Source: Hyphomicrobiales bacterium
Lineage (GTDB): Bacteria > Pseudomonadota > Alphaproteobacteria > Rhizobiales > Rhizobiaceae
Reading direction: 5' to 3'
NCBI GenBank assembly: GCA_900472785.1
Contig: UCJH01000049.1
Coordinates: forward strand, 1 to 64,000
DNA length: 64,000 nucleotides
Numbering within the stretch: the stretch's first letter is position 1; each line of letters begins with the position of its first letter. The notes below the pieces were generated by a model. It worked only from the letters and a program-made list of their open reading frames with translations, was not told the origin of the DNA and made no database searches. Made by a program: the position numbers and the translations under genes. This document shows positions 38,317 through 47,529 of this stretch, one piece after another.

Positions 38317-41022
38317 ATGGCAGACGACAGCCGCGATAGGGAAAACAGACCGTCCCCGGATGCGCTCCTCGATCGGGCGGAGCGCGAGACCCGCGGCCGC
38401 CTGAAGATTTTTCTCGGCGCGGCCCCCGGTGTCGGCAAGACCTATGAAATGCTGATGTCCGGTCGCGCGAAGATTGCCGATGGCGTCGATGTGGTGATCG
38501 GTGTGGTCGAGACCCACGGCCGCCATGAAACGCAGGCGCTTGTCGAGGGCTTCGAGGTCATTGCGCGCACGGCCGTCGATTATCGCGGGCGGACCCTTTC
38601 GGAGATGGATATCGACGCCATCCTTCAACGCCGGCCGGCTCTCGTGCTGGTGGATGAACTGGCGCATACCAATGCCGAAGGCAGCCGGCATCCCAAGCGC
38701 TACATGGATGTGCAGGAACTTTTGGCTCGTGGCATCGACGTCTATTCGACGCTCAACGTCCAGCATATCGAAAGCCTGAACGATGTCGTGGCGCAGATCA
38801 CCCGGATCCGGGTGCGGGAAACGGTGCCGGATTCGGTCATCGACCGGGCCGACGATATCGAGATTATCGACATCACCCCCGATGACCTGATCAAGCGCCT
38901 GCATGACGGCAAGGTCTATGTCCCGAACACGGCGCAGCGGGCGCTGGAGAATTATTTCTCTCCCGGCAACCTCACGGCCCTGCGCGAACTGGCGCTGCGG
39001 CGCACGGCCCAGAGGGTGGACGATCAGCTGCTGACCCATATGCAGGCGCATGCGATTTCCGGCCCCTGGGCGGCGGGCGACCGCATCGTCGTCCTGGTCG
39101 ACGAGACCGCACGCGGCGCTCCGCTGGTGCGGTATGCGGTCCGCCTTGCCGATCGCCTGCGCGCGCCCTGGTCCGCGGTGCATGTCGAGACGGCGCGGTC
39201 GGTGCACCTGTCGGAGGGTGATCGCGACAGGGTCGCGGCGACACTCAGGCTTGCCGGACAGCTGGGCGGAGAGGCTATCACTCTTCCCGGGCAGAGCGTG
39301 GCGGAGGAGATCGTCCGCTATGCGTCGGCCCACAACGTCACCCATATCGTCGTCGGCAAGCCGGACAAACCGTGGTGGCGGGAACGGCTGGAAGGCTCGA
39401 CAACCGGCGCGCTGATCCGTGCGGCCGGCGATATCAGCGTGCATGTCGTTTCCGGGCGGGACCGGGATGCCGCCGTGACGCCCGGCGTGAAGACGGCGCC
39501 GCCGTCGCGGCAGTTCGACATCCTGCCCTATGGGATGAGCACGCTTTACGTCGGCTGCGCGTTGCTTCTCGGCTTCCTGCTCGACCAGTCGCTCGACGTG
39601 CGCAACATTGCGCTGGTCTTTCTGATGGCGGTGCTGATCTCGGCCGTTACGGCGGGGCTGATGCCGGCGCTCTATGCCTGCATCATCAGCACGCTGGTGC
39701 TGAATTTCTTCTTTCTCCAGCCACTCTACACGCTCGATATCAGCGATCCGGAAAGCGTCGTGGCGCTTGCCTTCTTCTTTGGCGTCGCGATCATCGCCAG
39801 CAATCTGACGGCCAGCGTGCAGCGGCAGGCGACAACCGCCCGGCAGCGTGCCCGAACCACCGAGGACCTCTATCTGTTCAGCAGGAAGCTGGCGGGCACG
39901 GGCACGCTGGACGACGTGCTGTGGGCGACGGCATTCCAGCTCGCCTCCATGCTGAAGGTGCGCGTGGTGCTGCTCCTGCCCGAAGAAGACACGATTGCCG
40001 TCAAGGCGGGCTATCCACCCGATGATACGCTTGCCGACGCCGATATTGCTGCGGCGCGTTGGGCATGGGAGCACAATCGCGCCGCCGGGCGCGGCGCCGA
40101 TACGCTGCCCGGCGCAAAGCGTCTCTATGTGCCTTTGCGCACCGGCCGCGGCGCCGTCGGCGTCATCGGCCTCGACAATGACAGGCAGGGCCCCTTGCTG
40201 ACGCCGGAAAAGCAGCGCCTGCTCGACGCGCTGTCGGATCAGGCGGCACTGGCCATCGAACGCATCCAGCTGGTCGCCGATGTCGATCTGGCGAAGCTCC
40301 GGGCGGAAGCCGACCGTTTGCGCTCCGCGCTTCTGACCTCGATCTCGCACGACCTGAAGACGCCGTTGGCAGCGATCATCGGCGCGGCCGGGACGCTGCG
40401 GGATTATGCGCCGGCCCTGCCGGAAGCGGATCGCGTCGAGCTTTTAGGCACGGTGATGGACGAATCCGAGCGCCTGAACCGCTTCATCGCCAATCTGCTC
40501 GACATGACGAAGATCGAATCCGGTGCGATGGAGCCCAATTTTGCCTTTCATTATGTCGGCGATATCGTCGGCAGCGCGCTGAGGCGCGCCGGCAAGATTC
40601 TTGGAGCGCACCGGACGGAGGTGGCTTTGCCGGATGATCTGCCGATGATCCGTGTCGATCCCGTGCTGTTCGAACAGGTGCTGTTCAACCTGCTCGACAA
40701 CGCCGCCAAATATGCACCCGAAGACACGACGATCGCGATTCTGGCCTGGAGGGATGACAGGCAGGTCTTGCTGCGCATCCTCGACGAAGGTCCGGGCATC
40801 CCGCCGGCCGATCTGCAGCGGGTCTTCGATACGTTCTACCGCGTGCGCAAGGGCGATCAGGTTCGGGCCGGCACCGGGCTCGGCCTTTCCATTTGCCGCG
40901 GCTTCATCGAGGCCATGGGCGGAACGATTCTGGCCGCGAACAGGCCGGATCGTTCGGGCGCCATGTTTACCATCGCGCTGCCGCTTGCCTCCGGCGCGCC
41001 CAGTCTGGAAGACCTCAAATGA
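38317..41022 (+). CDS. kdpD: KdpD sensor histidine kinase
   Basis: The 901-residue kinase senses potassium limitation and phosphorylates KdpE. The N-terminal KdpD domain has an ATP-binding loop GAAPGVGKTYEM near residue 32, followed by a universal-stress-protein-like domain (VHVETARSVHLSEGDRDRV). Four membrane helices (DUF4118) occupy about 405-500, then come a GAF domain, the His box SISHDLKTPLAAIIGAAG, the N box NLLDNAAKYAP and G box GTGLGLSICRG. The ATG at 38317 fits the usual start; ATG 38299 and TTG 38257 are alternatives. The end overlaps kdpE in ATGA. Confidence 0.94.
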   Translation: MADDSRDRENRPSPDALLDRAERETRGRLKIFLGAAPGVGKTYEMLMSGRAKIADGVDVVIGVVETHGRHETQALVEGFEVIARTAVDYRGRTLSEMDIDAILQRRPALVLVDELAHTNAEGSRHPKRYMDVQELLARGIDVYSTLNVQHIESLNDVVAQITRIRVRETVPDSVIDRADDIEIIDITPDDLIKRLHDGKVYVPNTAQRALENYFSPGNLTALRELALRRTAQRVDDQLLTHMQAHAISGPWAAGDRIVVLVDETARGAPLVRYAVRLADRLRAPWSAVHVETARSVHLSEGDRDRVAATLRLAGQLGGEAITLPGQSVAEEIVRYASAHNVTHIVVGKPDKPWWRERLEGSTTGALIRAAGDISVHVVSGRDRDAAVTPGVKTAPPSRQFDILPYGMSTLYVGCALLLGFLLDQSLDVRNIALVFLMAVLISAVTAGLMPALYACIISTLVLNFFFLQPLYTLDISDPESVVALAFFFGVAIIASNLTASVQRQATTARQRARTTEDLYLFSRKLAGTGTLDDVLWATAFQLASMLKVRVVLLLPEEDTIAVKAGYPPDDTLADADIAAARWAWEHNRAAGRGADTLPGAKRLYVPLRTGRGAVGVIGLDNDRQGPLLTPEKQRLLDALSDQAALAIERIQLVADVDLAKLRAEADRLRSALLTSISHDLKTPLAAIIGAAGTLRDYAPALPEADRVELLGTVMDESERLNRFIANLLDMTKIESGAMEPNFAFHYVGDIVGSALRRAGKILGAHRTEVALPDDLPMIRVDPVLFEQVLFNLLDNAAKYAPEDTTIAILAWRDDRQVLLRILDEGPGIPPADLQRVFDTFYRVRKGDQVRAGTGLGLSICRGFIEAMGGTILAANRPDRSGAMFTIALPLASGAPSLEDLK

Positions 41023-41711
41023 CGCTCTCCGCAGTCAGAATCCTTGTTGTCGACGATGAACCGCCCATCCGCAGGCTGCTGCGCGTCGGGCTCGGCACGC
41101 AGGGCTATGTCATCATGGAGGCGGGCAATGCCAAGGCAGCGCGAGAGCAGGTGCTGAGCGATCTCCCGGATCTGATCCTGCTTGATCTCGGCCTTCCAGA
41201 CATGCCGGGCCACGACCTCCTGCGGCAATGGCGGGAGGAAGGGCTCGCCATTCCCGTCGTCATTCTTTCCAGCCGCACCGACGAGACGGGGATCGTGGCC
41301 GCGCTGGAGCAGGGAGCGGACGACTATGTCACGAAACCGTTCGGCATGAACGAACTGGCGGCGCGCATCCGCGTGGCGTTGCGCCACCGGCTGCAGCAGC
41401 AGGGTGAAAAACCGATCTTCCAGGCCGGCGGTCTTGTCGTCGATCTCGTCAAGCGCATCGTCCGTGTCGAGGGCCGGGAGGTGAAGCTGTCGCCGAAGGA
41501 ATACGACATTCTGCGGGTCCTCGTTCAGCATGCCGGCAAGGTGCTGACCCATCGGTTCCTGCTCGAGCAGGTCTGGGGCCGCGGCGCCGACGTGCAATAT
41601 CTGCGCGTCTATGTGCGCCAGCTTCGCCAGAAGATCGAACAGGTTCCGGATCAACCCCACTATCTCACCACCGAAACCGGGGTCGGATACCGGTTGCGCG
41701 AGGCGGATTGA
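41019..41711 (+). CDS. kdpE: KdpE response regulator (OmpR family)
   Basis: The 230-residue regulator activates kdp transcription. The receiver domain has the acidic pair in VVDDEPPIRRLL, the phospho-Asp in LLDLGLPDMPG, and the Thr/Ser and Lys in VILSSRTDE and YVTKPFG. The C-terminal winged helix is at about 130-230 (LSPKEYDILRVLVQHAGKVLTHRFLLEQVWG). Its ATG overlaps the kdpD stop, so the kinase and regulator are translated together. It converges with the aminotransferase gene, 6 bases apart. Confidence 0.95.
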   Translation: MTLSAVRILVVDDEPPIRRLLRVGLGTQGYVIMEAGNAKAAREQVLSDLPDLILLDLGLPDMPGHDLLRQWREEGLAIPVVILSSRTDETGIVAALEQGADDYVTKPFGMNELAARIRVALRHRLQQQGEKPIFQAGGLVVDLVKRIVRVEGREVKLSPKEYDILRVLVQHAGKVLTHRFLLEQVWGRGADVQYLRVYVRQLRQKIEQVPDQPHYLTTETGVGYRLREAD

Positions 41712-41717
41712 GGCCCG

Positions 41718-42857
41718 TCAGGGGACGTTGCGCGTCAGCCAGTTGCGCAGGGCGGCGATGCCGTCCGGCACGGCGCGGCGGCCAAATCCCACCCGCAGGC
41801 AATCGGCCGGAACCGGATTAAGATCGGAGCGGTAGACGCTGGACGGCAGGAAGAGCACACCGGCTTCCCGCACCACCCGGCGGGCAAAGGCCTCGACGCC
41901 GTCGGCGCCCTTATACCTTATGAAGGCAACGCAGCCGCCATCCGGCTCGCGCCAGTCGAAGAGATGCGGAAACTCGGCAAAGAAGGCGTCGAAGGCGGCG
42001 ATATTGGCGCGGACGATGCCGCGGTTTCGGGCGAGGATCGGTTCGCGGTTCTTCAGGGCGATGCGCGCCAGAACTTCGGACGGTCCCGAATTGCAGATCG
42101 ACAGGAAATGCTTGTAGCGCTCGAACCGTACCAGCATGTCGCGATTCCTGCAGGCGAGCCAGCCGATCCTCAGGCCCGGCAGGCCATAGGCCTTGGACAT
42201 CACGTTCAGCGACAGGCCGCGTTCGTAGACATCGGCCACCTGCGGCAGCCGCATTTCCGGGTCTCGCTCGATCAGCCGGTAGACTTCGTCGCTGAACAGC
42301 CAGATGCCCTGTTTGCGGCAAAGGGCGACGATGGCCTCGAGATCGCCGCGCGGAATGATCCTGCCGGTCGGGTTGTTGGGAAAGTTGATGGAGATCAACC
42401 GGGTGTTCGGCCGGATCGCCGCCTCGATCTGTCCGACATCGAGGTTCCAGCCGTTGTCGATGTCGAGCGCCACGCCGGTGACGGCGCAGATACTGAGCGG
42501 GATCGTCTCGGCCGCCTGGTAGTTCGGGGTGATGACGATCGCGTGGTCTTGCGCCGAGAGCAGCACCTTCATCGCGACGTAGACGGCCTCCTCTGCGCCG
42601 GCGAAACACATGACCTCGTCCGGCCCGATCGTTTCATAGGTGCCGGCGATCTCCTGCCGCAGCGCCGGCGCGCCGAAGGTCTCGGTATAGCCGAGGCTGA
42701 GATTTTCGAAATCCGCCCGGTCGGCATCGCTGGCATAGGCGAGAAGCTCCGGCAGCCGGATGGTTTCGGCGTCGGAGGCCGTCATGTGGTGACGCGCGGT
42801 GAATTCCCATTCGGACATGTAGGTTTCAAGCGCGAAATCGCGCATCGGCATGGTCAT
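41718..42857 (-). CDS. class I/II pyridoxal-phosphate aminotransferase
   Basis: The 379-residue enzyme has the fold type I layout: CFAGAEEAVYVAMKVLL near residue 80 for cofactor binding, INFPNNPTGRI and the Asp in FSDEVYRL, the Schiff-base Lys in VMSKAYGLPGLRIGW and a substrate-carboxylate Arg near DCLRVGFGR. The amino donor is unknown. Its ATG overlaps the stop of the DauR-like regulator in ATGA, so the regulator probably controls it. The start could instead be the third codon. Confidence 0.88.
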   Translation of the reverse strand: MTMPMRDFALETYMSEWEFTARHHMTASDAETIRLPELLAYASDADRADFENLSLGYTETFGAPALRQEIAGTYETIGPDEVMCFAGAEEAVYVAMKVLLSAQDHAIVITPNYQAAETIPLSICAVTGVALDIDNGWNLDVGQIEAAIRPNTRLISINFPNNPTGRIIPRGDLEAIVALCRKQGIWLFSDEVYRLIERDPEMRLPQVADVYERGLSLNVMSKAYGLPGLRIGWLACRNRDMLVRFERYKHFLSICNSGPSEVLARIALKNREPILARNRGIVRANIAAFDAFFAEFPHLFDWREPDGGCVAFIRYKGADGVEAFARRVVREAGVLFLPSSVYRSDLNPVPADCLRVGFGRRAVPDGIAALRNWLTRNVP

Positions 42858-43495
42858 CTCGTCGTCTCCGGCTCGGATTTTTTACGTTGGCGGACGCCGG
42901 AAAGGCGGTTGTAGATCGTCGCCCGCGACAGTTTCAGGATTTCCGCGACATAGGGCACGGCTTTGCGAATGCCGAAGATGCCCTGCGCGTCGAGCGTCGC
43001 GATCAGTGCGTCCATATCCTCAGCCGTCATGCCGGCCAGCGTCGTGCGGCGGGTGGACAGCACCGTGCCGATGGCGCCATTCACAGTCTCGCGCCAGTCG
43101 GCCGCCATCAGCGGAGCTGTCGATGCCGCGGTCTGCGGCAGGTTGACCATCGCGGTCAGCTGGTCGAGCAGGCCGGACAGCGCGTCGATATCGTGATTGA
43201 TGCAGAGCAGGCCGAAGGCATTGCCCTTTTCGTCCCGCAGCACCGCCGTCACCGATTTCAGCCGTCGCCCGTCCCAGTTGCTCTTGCCATAGGGGCCGAT
43301 GACGTCGGCCTCCAGCGTTTCGGATATATTCGCCTCGTTGAGCGAGGCGTCCCCGACGCGGCGCCGGGAATAGGCATTGGCGATATGGAAGATCAGCCCG
43401 GTCGAAAGATCATGCAGGACAGCTTCCGCATGCGGCGCCAGAAGGACGGCCACGGCATCGCAGACGGGAATGAAAGGTGCGAGACGATCGGACAT
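42854..43495 (-). CDS. YheO/DauR-like PAS and HTH regulator
   Basis: The 213-residue regulator starts at the ATG at 43495, with AGGA upstream. The N-terminal YheO-like PAS domain shows EAVLHDLSTGLIFHIANAYSRRRVGD and AVLRDEKGNAFGLLCINHD. The C-terminal helix-turn-helix is at about 165-205 (GIFGIRKAVPYVAEILKLSRATIYNRL). DauR in Pseudomonas represses D-arginine dehydrogenation genes, and related proteins often sit beside amino-acid enzymes. Here it is coupled to an aminotransferase. The effector is unknown. Confidence 0.82.
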   Translation of the reverse strand: MSDRLAPFIPVCDAVAVLLAPHAEAVLHDLSTGLIFHIANAYSRRRVGDASLNEANISETLEADVIGPYGKSNWDGRRLKSVTAVLRDEKGNAFGLLCINHDIDALSGLLDQLTAMVNLPQTAASTAPLMAADWRETVNGAIGTVLSTRRTTLAGMTAEDMDALIATLDAQGIFGIRKAVPYVAEILKLSRATIYNRLSGVRQRKKSEPETTR

Positions 43496-43549
43496 GGATC
43501 GTCCTATCATCTAATTTTTACAAATTGTCAATTATAGACAAAATGAATA

Positions 43550-44260
43550 TCAGCGGAAATGAGGGTCTCGTTTCGATAGCGTCTTGTGCAGGTGCACCAT
43601 CATACCGGCGGCAAACAGCGGCGTCAGAAGGTTGAGGATCGGCACGGCAAGGAAGGCGGCCAGCAGAAGGCCCGCCAGGAAGACCGGCGTCGAATGCTTG
43701 GCGCGAAACAGCCGCGCCTGCGCCGGCGTGCGGTAGCGCATCGCCGCGAACTCGAAGAATTCCCGGCCAAGCAGATAGCCGTTGACGAGGAAAAAGGCGA
43801 TGAGATTGACGCCGGGAACAAGGAGCAGGAACAGCGCGACCAGGTTTCCAAGAATGACGACGCCCAGAAATTTCACCGTGCCGGTGATCGCTTCTCCAAG
43901 CGGCAAGGCCCGGCCGGCCGGTTCCAGCGCGTAATCACGCTTTTCGACGACCTCGGCGACATCGTCGAGAAAGAAACCGGCAATCAGCGCCGTCACCGGC
44001 GCCATCAGCAGCGCCATCGCCAGGGCCAGCCCGATACTGGCGAACAGGCCGATGATGAAGGTGAACCAGCCGGCCCATTCCGTCGAGACCGGCAGCAGGC
44101 CATTGAGCCAGGGCAGCGCCAGATAGGTGAGGATTTCCTTGAGTGCAAACCAGAGCGCCACAAGGACCAGAAGTGTCAGGCCGATGACCTTCCAGAAGAC
44201 GGAGCGCGTTTCCGGCGCGAAAAGATTGGAAAAGGCACGTCGCGCCGCGTCGAAAATCAT
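43550..44260 (-). CDS. EI24/CysZ-like inner-membrane protein
   Basis: The 236-residue protein starts at the ATG at 44260 and has five to six hydrophobic helices (VIGLTLLVLVALWFAL, FTFIIGLFASIGLALAMALLM, VVILGNLVALFLLLVPGVNLIAF, FLAGLLLAAFLAVPILNLLTPLF). The motifs PGVNLIAF, GYLLGREFFEFAAMR and PLFAAGMMVH are typical of the EI24-domain group, which includes the sulphate transporter CysZ. No Cys-biosynthesis genes are nearby, so sulphate transport is only a family-based guess. Confidence 0.85.
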   Translation of the reverse strand: MIFDAARRAFSNLFAPETRSVFWKVIGLTLLVLVALWFALKEILTYLALPWLNGLLPVSTEWAGWFTFIIGLFASIGLALAMALLMAPVTALIAGFFLDDVAEVVEKRDYALEPAGRALPLGEAITGTVKFLGVVILGNLVALFLLLVPGVNLIAFFLVNGYLLGREFFEFAAMRYRTPAQARLFRAKHSTPVFLAGLLLAAFLAVPILNLLTPLFAAGMMVHLHKTLSKRDPHFR

Positions 44261-44509
44261 GAAACCACCTGTCTGTCGTCTTCTGGAGACATTGCCGCCC
44301 GTCCCGATGTAGGCAGGCGATACCGGTCGGGCAAGGGTGGTCGGCAAAGACCAGGTGCTTTCGGAAAAGGGAGGATTTACGAAATCATGAAACAGAGGCG
44401 AAAGCCGCTGGCAATGCCGATCCGCAGCCTTATGGTGCGGAGATTGGCATTTTCGGTTTCGCGGGTTATCTGATGCGCCGCACAGTATCGCAATTGAATG
44501 AGGAACAGG

Positions 44510-45880
44510 ATGAGCGGACAGGACAAAGGCGGGTCGGTGGCGTCGCTTTCGGCGCTGCTGCAGAACGGGACGCTGGATCCGGTGACGCTTGCGGATTCGA
44601 CCTTCGAAAGGATAGCCGGCTACGGGGACAAGGCGATCTTCACCGGTCTCTTGCAGGACCGCGCAAAGGCGGAGGCCTCTGCTGCGCGTGTCCGGTTGAA
44701 GGCCGGCCGCTCGCTTGGCCTTCTCGACGGCATACCGGTTGCCTGGAAGGACCTGTTCGATACCGCAGGCTCGGTGACGACCGCAGGCTCTGTCGTCCTT
44801 GGGCCGAACGGACCGGCGGCATCCGATGCGGGCGTCGTTTCGACGCTCACCGGGCAGGGCATGGTTTCGATCGGCCGCACCAATCTCAGCGAATTCGCCT
44901 TTTCCGGCCTCGGCATCAATCCGCACTACGGCACGCCGCGCAACCCCGCTTCCGGGAATGATGCACGCATTCCCGGTGGTTCTTCCTCCGGTTCGGCCGT
45001 TGCCGTGGCTGCGGGGCTGGTGCCGGTGGCGATCGGCACGGACACCGGCGGCTCGATCCGTATTCCGGCGGCCTTCAACGGCATCGTCGGCTACAAGGCG
45101 ACGCGGGGACGGTATTCCACGGCAGGCGTCTTTCCGCTTGCAACAAGCCTCGATTCGCTCGGTCCCCTCTGCCGCACCGTGCAGGATGCGGTCTGGATCG
45201 ACGCCGCGATGCGGGGGCTGACCGCACCCGCCGTCCGGCGCGGCGCGATCGAGGGGCTGAAACTCGTCATTCCCGAAACGATCGTCTTTGACGGCGCCGA
45301 ACCCGGTGTCGTCGCTGCCTTCGATGCGGCGATCGGCCGTTTGGCGAAAGCCGGTGCTGCAGTCGAGCGCCGGGCCTTCCCGGTCTTCGAGGCGGTGTTC
45401 GATATCTCGGCCCGGCACGGCGCGCTGGTCACGGCGGAGGCCTATGCCCTGCACCGCGACCGGCTGTCGGGTCCGGAAGCGCAGCGCATGGATCAGCGGG
45501 TCGTCGCCCGCGCGCGGCTGGGTGAAAAGATCCTGACGCCGGATTATATCGCGATCCTTTCAGCGCGGCAGCGCCTGATCGCCGAGGCGAATGCCGCGCT
45601 GAAGCCCGGCGAACTGATCGCGCATCCGACATTGCCGCATGTCGCCCCGCTTTTGGGGCCGCTGCTTGCCGATGACGAGCTGTTCTTCGCCACCAATGCC
45701 AAAACCCTGCGCAACACGCTGATCGGCAATTTTCTCGACTGGTGCGGCATCTCCATCCCCTGCGGGACGGGGGAAGCCGGCATGCCCGTCGGCTTCCTCC
45801 TGTCGGCGCCCGGCCATGACGACGAGCGGCTGCTGTCGATCGCCCTTGCTGCCGAGGCCGTCATCCGGGGCGAGGCATGA
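44510..45880 (+). CDS. amidase signature family enzyme
   Basis: The 456-residue enzyme starts at ATG 44510 after GAGGAACAGG; an ATG at 44498 is less well placed. The catalytic triad of the family is visible: Lys in VAWKDLFDTAG near residue 76, cis-Ser in GGSSSGSAVAVAAG near 160 and nucleophile Ser in TDTGGSIRIPAAF near 181. It hydrolyses a C-N amide bond. It begins a three-gene set with a ROK kinase and CutC, each overlapping the next in ATGA. A role in peptide or amino-sugar catabolism is suggested by neighbours but not shown. Confidence 0.88.
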   Translation: MSGQDKGGSVASLSALLQNGTLDPVTLADSTFERIAGYGDKAIFTGLLQDRAKAEASAARVRLKAGRSLGLLDGIPVAWKDLFDTAGSVTTAGSVVLGPNGPAASDAGVVSTLTGQGMVSIGRTNLSEFAFSGLGINPHYGTPRNPASGNDARIPGGSSSGSAVAVAAGLVPVAIGTDTGGSIRIPAAFNGIVGYKATRGRYSTAGVFPLATSLDSLGPLCRTVQDAVWIDAAMRGLTAPAVRRGAIEGLKLVIPETIVFDGAEPGVVAAFDAAIGRLAKAGAAVERRAFPVFEAVFDISARHGALVTAEAYALHRDRLSGPEAQRMDQRVVARARLGEKILTPDYIAILSARQRLIAEANAALKPGELIAHPTLPHVAPLLGPLLADDELFFATNAKTLRNTLIGNFLDWCGISIPCGTGEAGMPVGFLLSAPGHDDERLLSIALAAEAVIRGEA

Positions 45881-46788
45881 TCGTCTGTTTCGATATCGGC
45901 GGCTCCGCCGTCAAGGGTGCGGTTGCCCATGCGCCGGACCGGATCGTACCGCTTGGCCGCAGGATCACGCCGCTCGATGATTTCGACGCATTCGTTGAGG
46001 TGTTGCGCGCGGTGATCGATGAAGCGGGCGGCGCTCCGGAGCGCATCGTCCTGTCGATCACCGGTGTCGTCGATCCGGAGACGCAGGCGACGAAATGCGC
46101 CAACATCCCCTGCATTGACGGCCGCCTCCTGTCATCAGAGCTTTCGCAAGCGCTCGGATTGCCAGTCCTGATCGCCAATGACGCCGATTGTTTTGCGCTG
46201 GCGGAGGCGGGCATTGGTGCGGGGCGCGGCCATCGCATCGTGCTGGGCGCCATTCTCGGCACCGGCGTCGGTGGCGGGCTGGTCGTCGATGGCCGGCTGA
46301 TCAATGCGGCAGGCGGTTTCGCCGGGGAGTGGGGCCATGGCCCGGCGGTTGCCTCCCATGCCGGCCACCCGCCGGTCGCCATCCCGTTCTATGATTGCGG
46401 CTGCGGCCAGCGCGGCTGCGTTGATTCGGTCGGCGGTGCCCGCGGCATGGAGCGCCTGCATCTCACCTTGCATGAGTTAGAGGCGACGAGCGAGGCGATC
46501 ACGCAGGCCTGGCTTTCGGGCGATGCGAAAGCGGCACGCACGATCGATGTCCTCATCGATCTGGTCGCCTCGCCGCTGGCGCTGACCGTCAACATCACCG
46601 GCGCAACCATCGTCCCGGTCGGCGGCGGCCTTTCCAATGTCGAGCCGCTGCTGGAGTTGCTGGATCAAGCCGTGCGCGCCCGCATCCTGCGGCGGTTCGA
46701 CCGGCGGCTGGTGGTGCGCGGCGAATGCCGCGTCGAGCCGGGCCTTATCGGCGCTGCAATCCTCGGGCTGAGCGGGGACGCAGCATGA
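45877..46788 (+). CDS. ROK-family sugar kinase
   Basis: The 303-residue cytoplasmic kinase phosphorylates a hexose or N-acetylhexosamine with ATP. The N-terminal phosphate loop is FDIGGSAVKGA, the catalytic Asp is in LIANDADCFALAEA, and the zinc motif CGCGQRGCVDS is intact near residue 173. There is no N-terminal DNA-binding domain, so it is an enzyme and not a repressor. It overlaps the amidase and cutC by four bases each. Its place in an amino-sugar region suggests N-acetylglucosamine or N-acetylmannosamine as substrate. Confidence 0.88.
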   Translation: MIVCFDIGGSAVKGAVAHAPDRIVPLGRRITPLDDFDAFVEVLRAVIDEAGGAPERIVLSITGVVDPETQATKCANIPCIDGRLLSSELSQALGLPVLIANDADCFALAEAGIGAGRGHRIVLGAILGTGVGGGLVVDGRLINAAGGFAGEWGHGPAVASHAGHPPVAIPFYDCGCGQRGCVDSVGGARGMERLHLTLHELEATSEAITQAWLSGDAKAARTIDVLIDLVASPLALTVNITGATIVPVGGGLSNVEPLLELLDQAVRARILRRFDRRLVVRGECRVEPGLIGAAILGLSGDAA

Positions 46789-47516
46789 TATCCATTCAGC
46801 TGGAAGTCTGCGTCGATGACGCCGCAGGCCTTGCTGCCGCGATCGAAGGCGGGGCCGACCGCATCGAGCTTTGCTCGGCTCTGGCGCTCGGCGGCCTGAC
46901 GCCCTCCGCCGGCCTGATGGCGCAGGCTTCGACTGCGCCCATTCCCGTCTATGCCATGATCCGCCCGCGAGCCGGCGATTTCGTGTTCAGTGAAACGGAA
47001 GTCGCCATGATGGGTGTGGAAATCGATGCGGCGCGCGCAGCCGGGCTGGCCGGCGTCGTCCTCGGCGCCAATCTGGCGGATGGCCGGCTGGACATGGCGA
47101 CGCTGCAGCGTCTGGCGGCCAGGGCCAATGGGATGGGGCTGACCCTGCACCGCGCCTTCGATCTAACCCCGGATTTTCAGGCTGCGCTGGACAGTGCGGT
47201 TGCGCTTGGTTTTGAACGGATTCTCACTTCCGGCGGTGCAAAGACAGCACCGGAAGGTCTCGAAGAGCTTGTCGGTATCGTGAAAAACGCCGCTGGCCGT
47301 ATCTCGATCATGCCCGGATCGGGGTTGACGCAGGCGACGGTGGGAGATCTGCTGGACCGGCTGCCGGTCTTCGAAGTCCACTCCTCCTGCTCCCTTGCTG
47401 AGCCGGCTCAGGATTCCCGCGCCGTCGCACTGGGTTTCGCGCCGGCTGTGGCCCGGAAAACCAGCGCTGCGCTTGTCGCAGCGCTCAAATCCAGCTTGCA
47501 GGCCCGCCGAGATTGA
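46785..47516 (+). CDS. cutC: CutC-family TIM-barrel protein
   Basis: The 243-residue protein has the CutC pattern: LEVCVDDAAGLAAAIEGGADRIELCSAL at the start, YAMIRPRAGDFVFSE near residue 55, LTLHRAFDLTPDF near 117 and ILTSGGAKTA near 147. The barrel was named for copper homeostasis, but the metal role is doubtful in many bacteria. Here it is coupled to a ROK kinase and an amidase, which points to a metabolic role in this locus. The stop is 13 bases from the convergent nagA stop. Confidence 0.9.
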   Translation: MISIQLEVCVDDAAGLAAAIEGGADRIELCSALALGGLTPSAGLMAQASTAPIPVYAMIRPRAGDFVFSETEVAMMGVEIDAARAAGLAGVVLGANLADGRLDMATLQRLAARANGMGLTLHRAFDLTPDFQAALDSAVALGFERILTSGGAKTAPEGLEELVGIVKNAAGRISIMPGSGLTQATVGDLLDRLPVFEVHSSCSLAEPAQDSRAVALGFAPAVARKTSAALVAALKSSLQARRD

Positions 47517-47529
47517 GAATGCGGCCGTC

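Noticed and set aside
35566-40350. A 1594-codon minus-strand frame across kdpB-kdpD
   Set aside because: It lies antisense to the unmistakable kdp genes, is rich in Arg, Gln and Asp as shadows usually are, and shows no motif.
44411-44451. Imperfect stem upstream of the amidase gene
   Set aside because: Arms AATGCCGATCCGC and GCGGAGATTGGCATT pair only with gaps and mismatches, and no T run or known motif follows.
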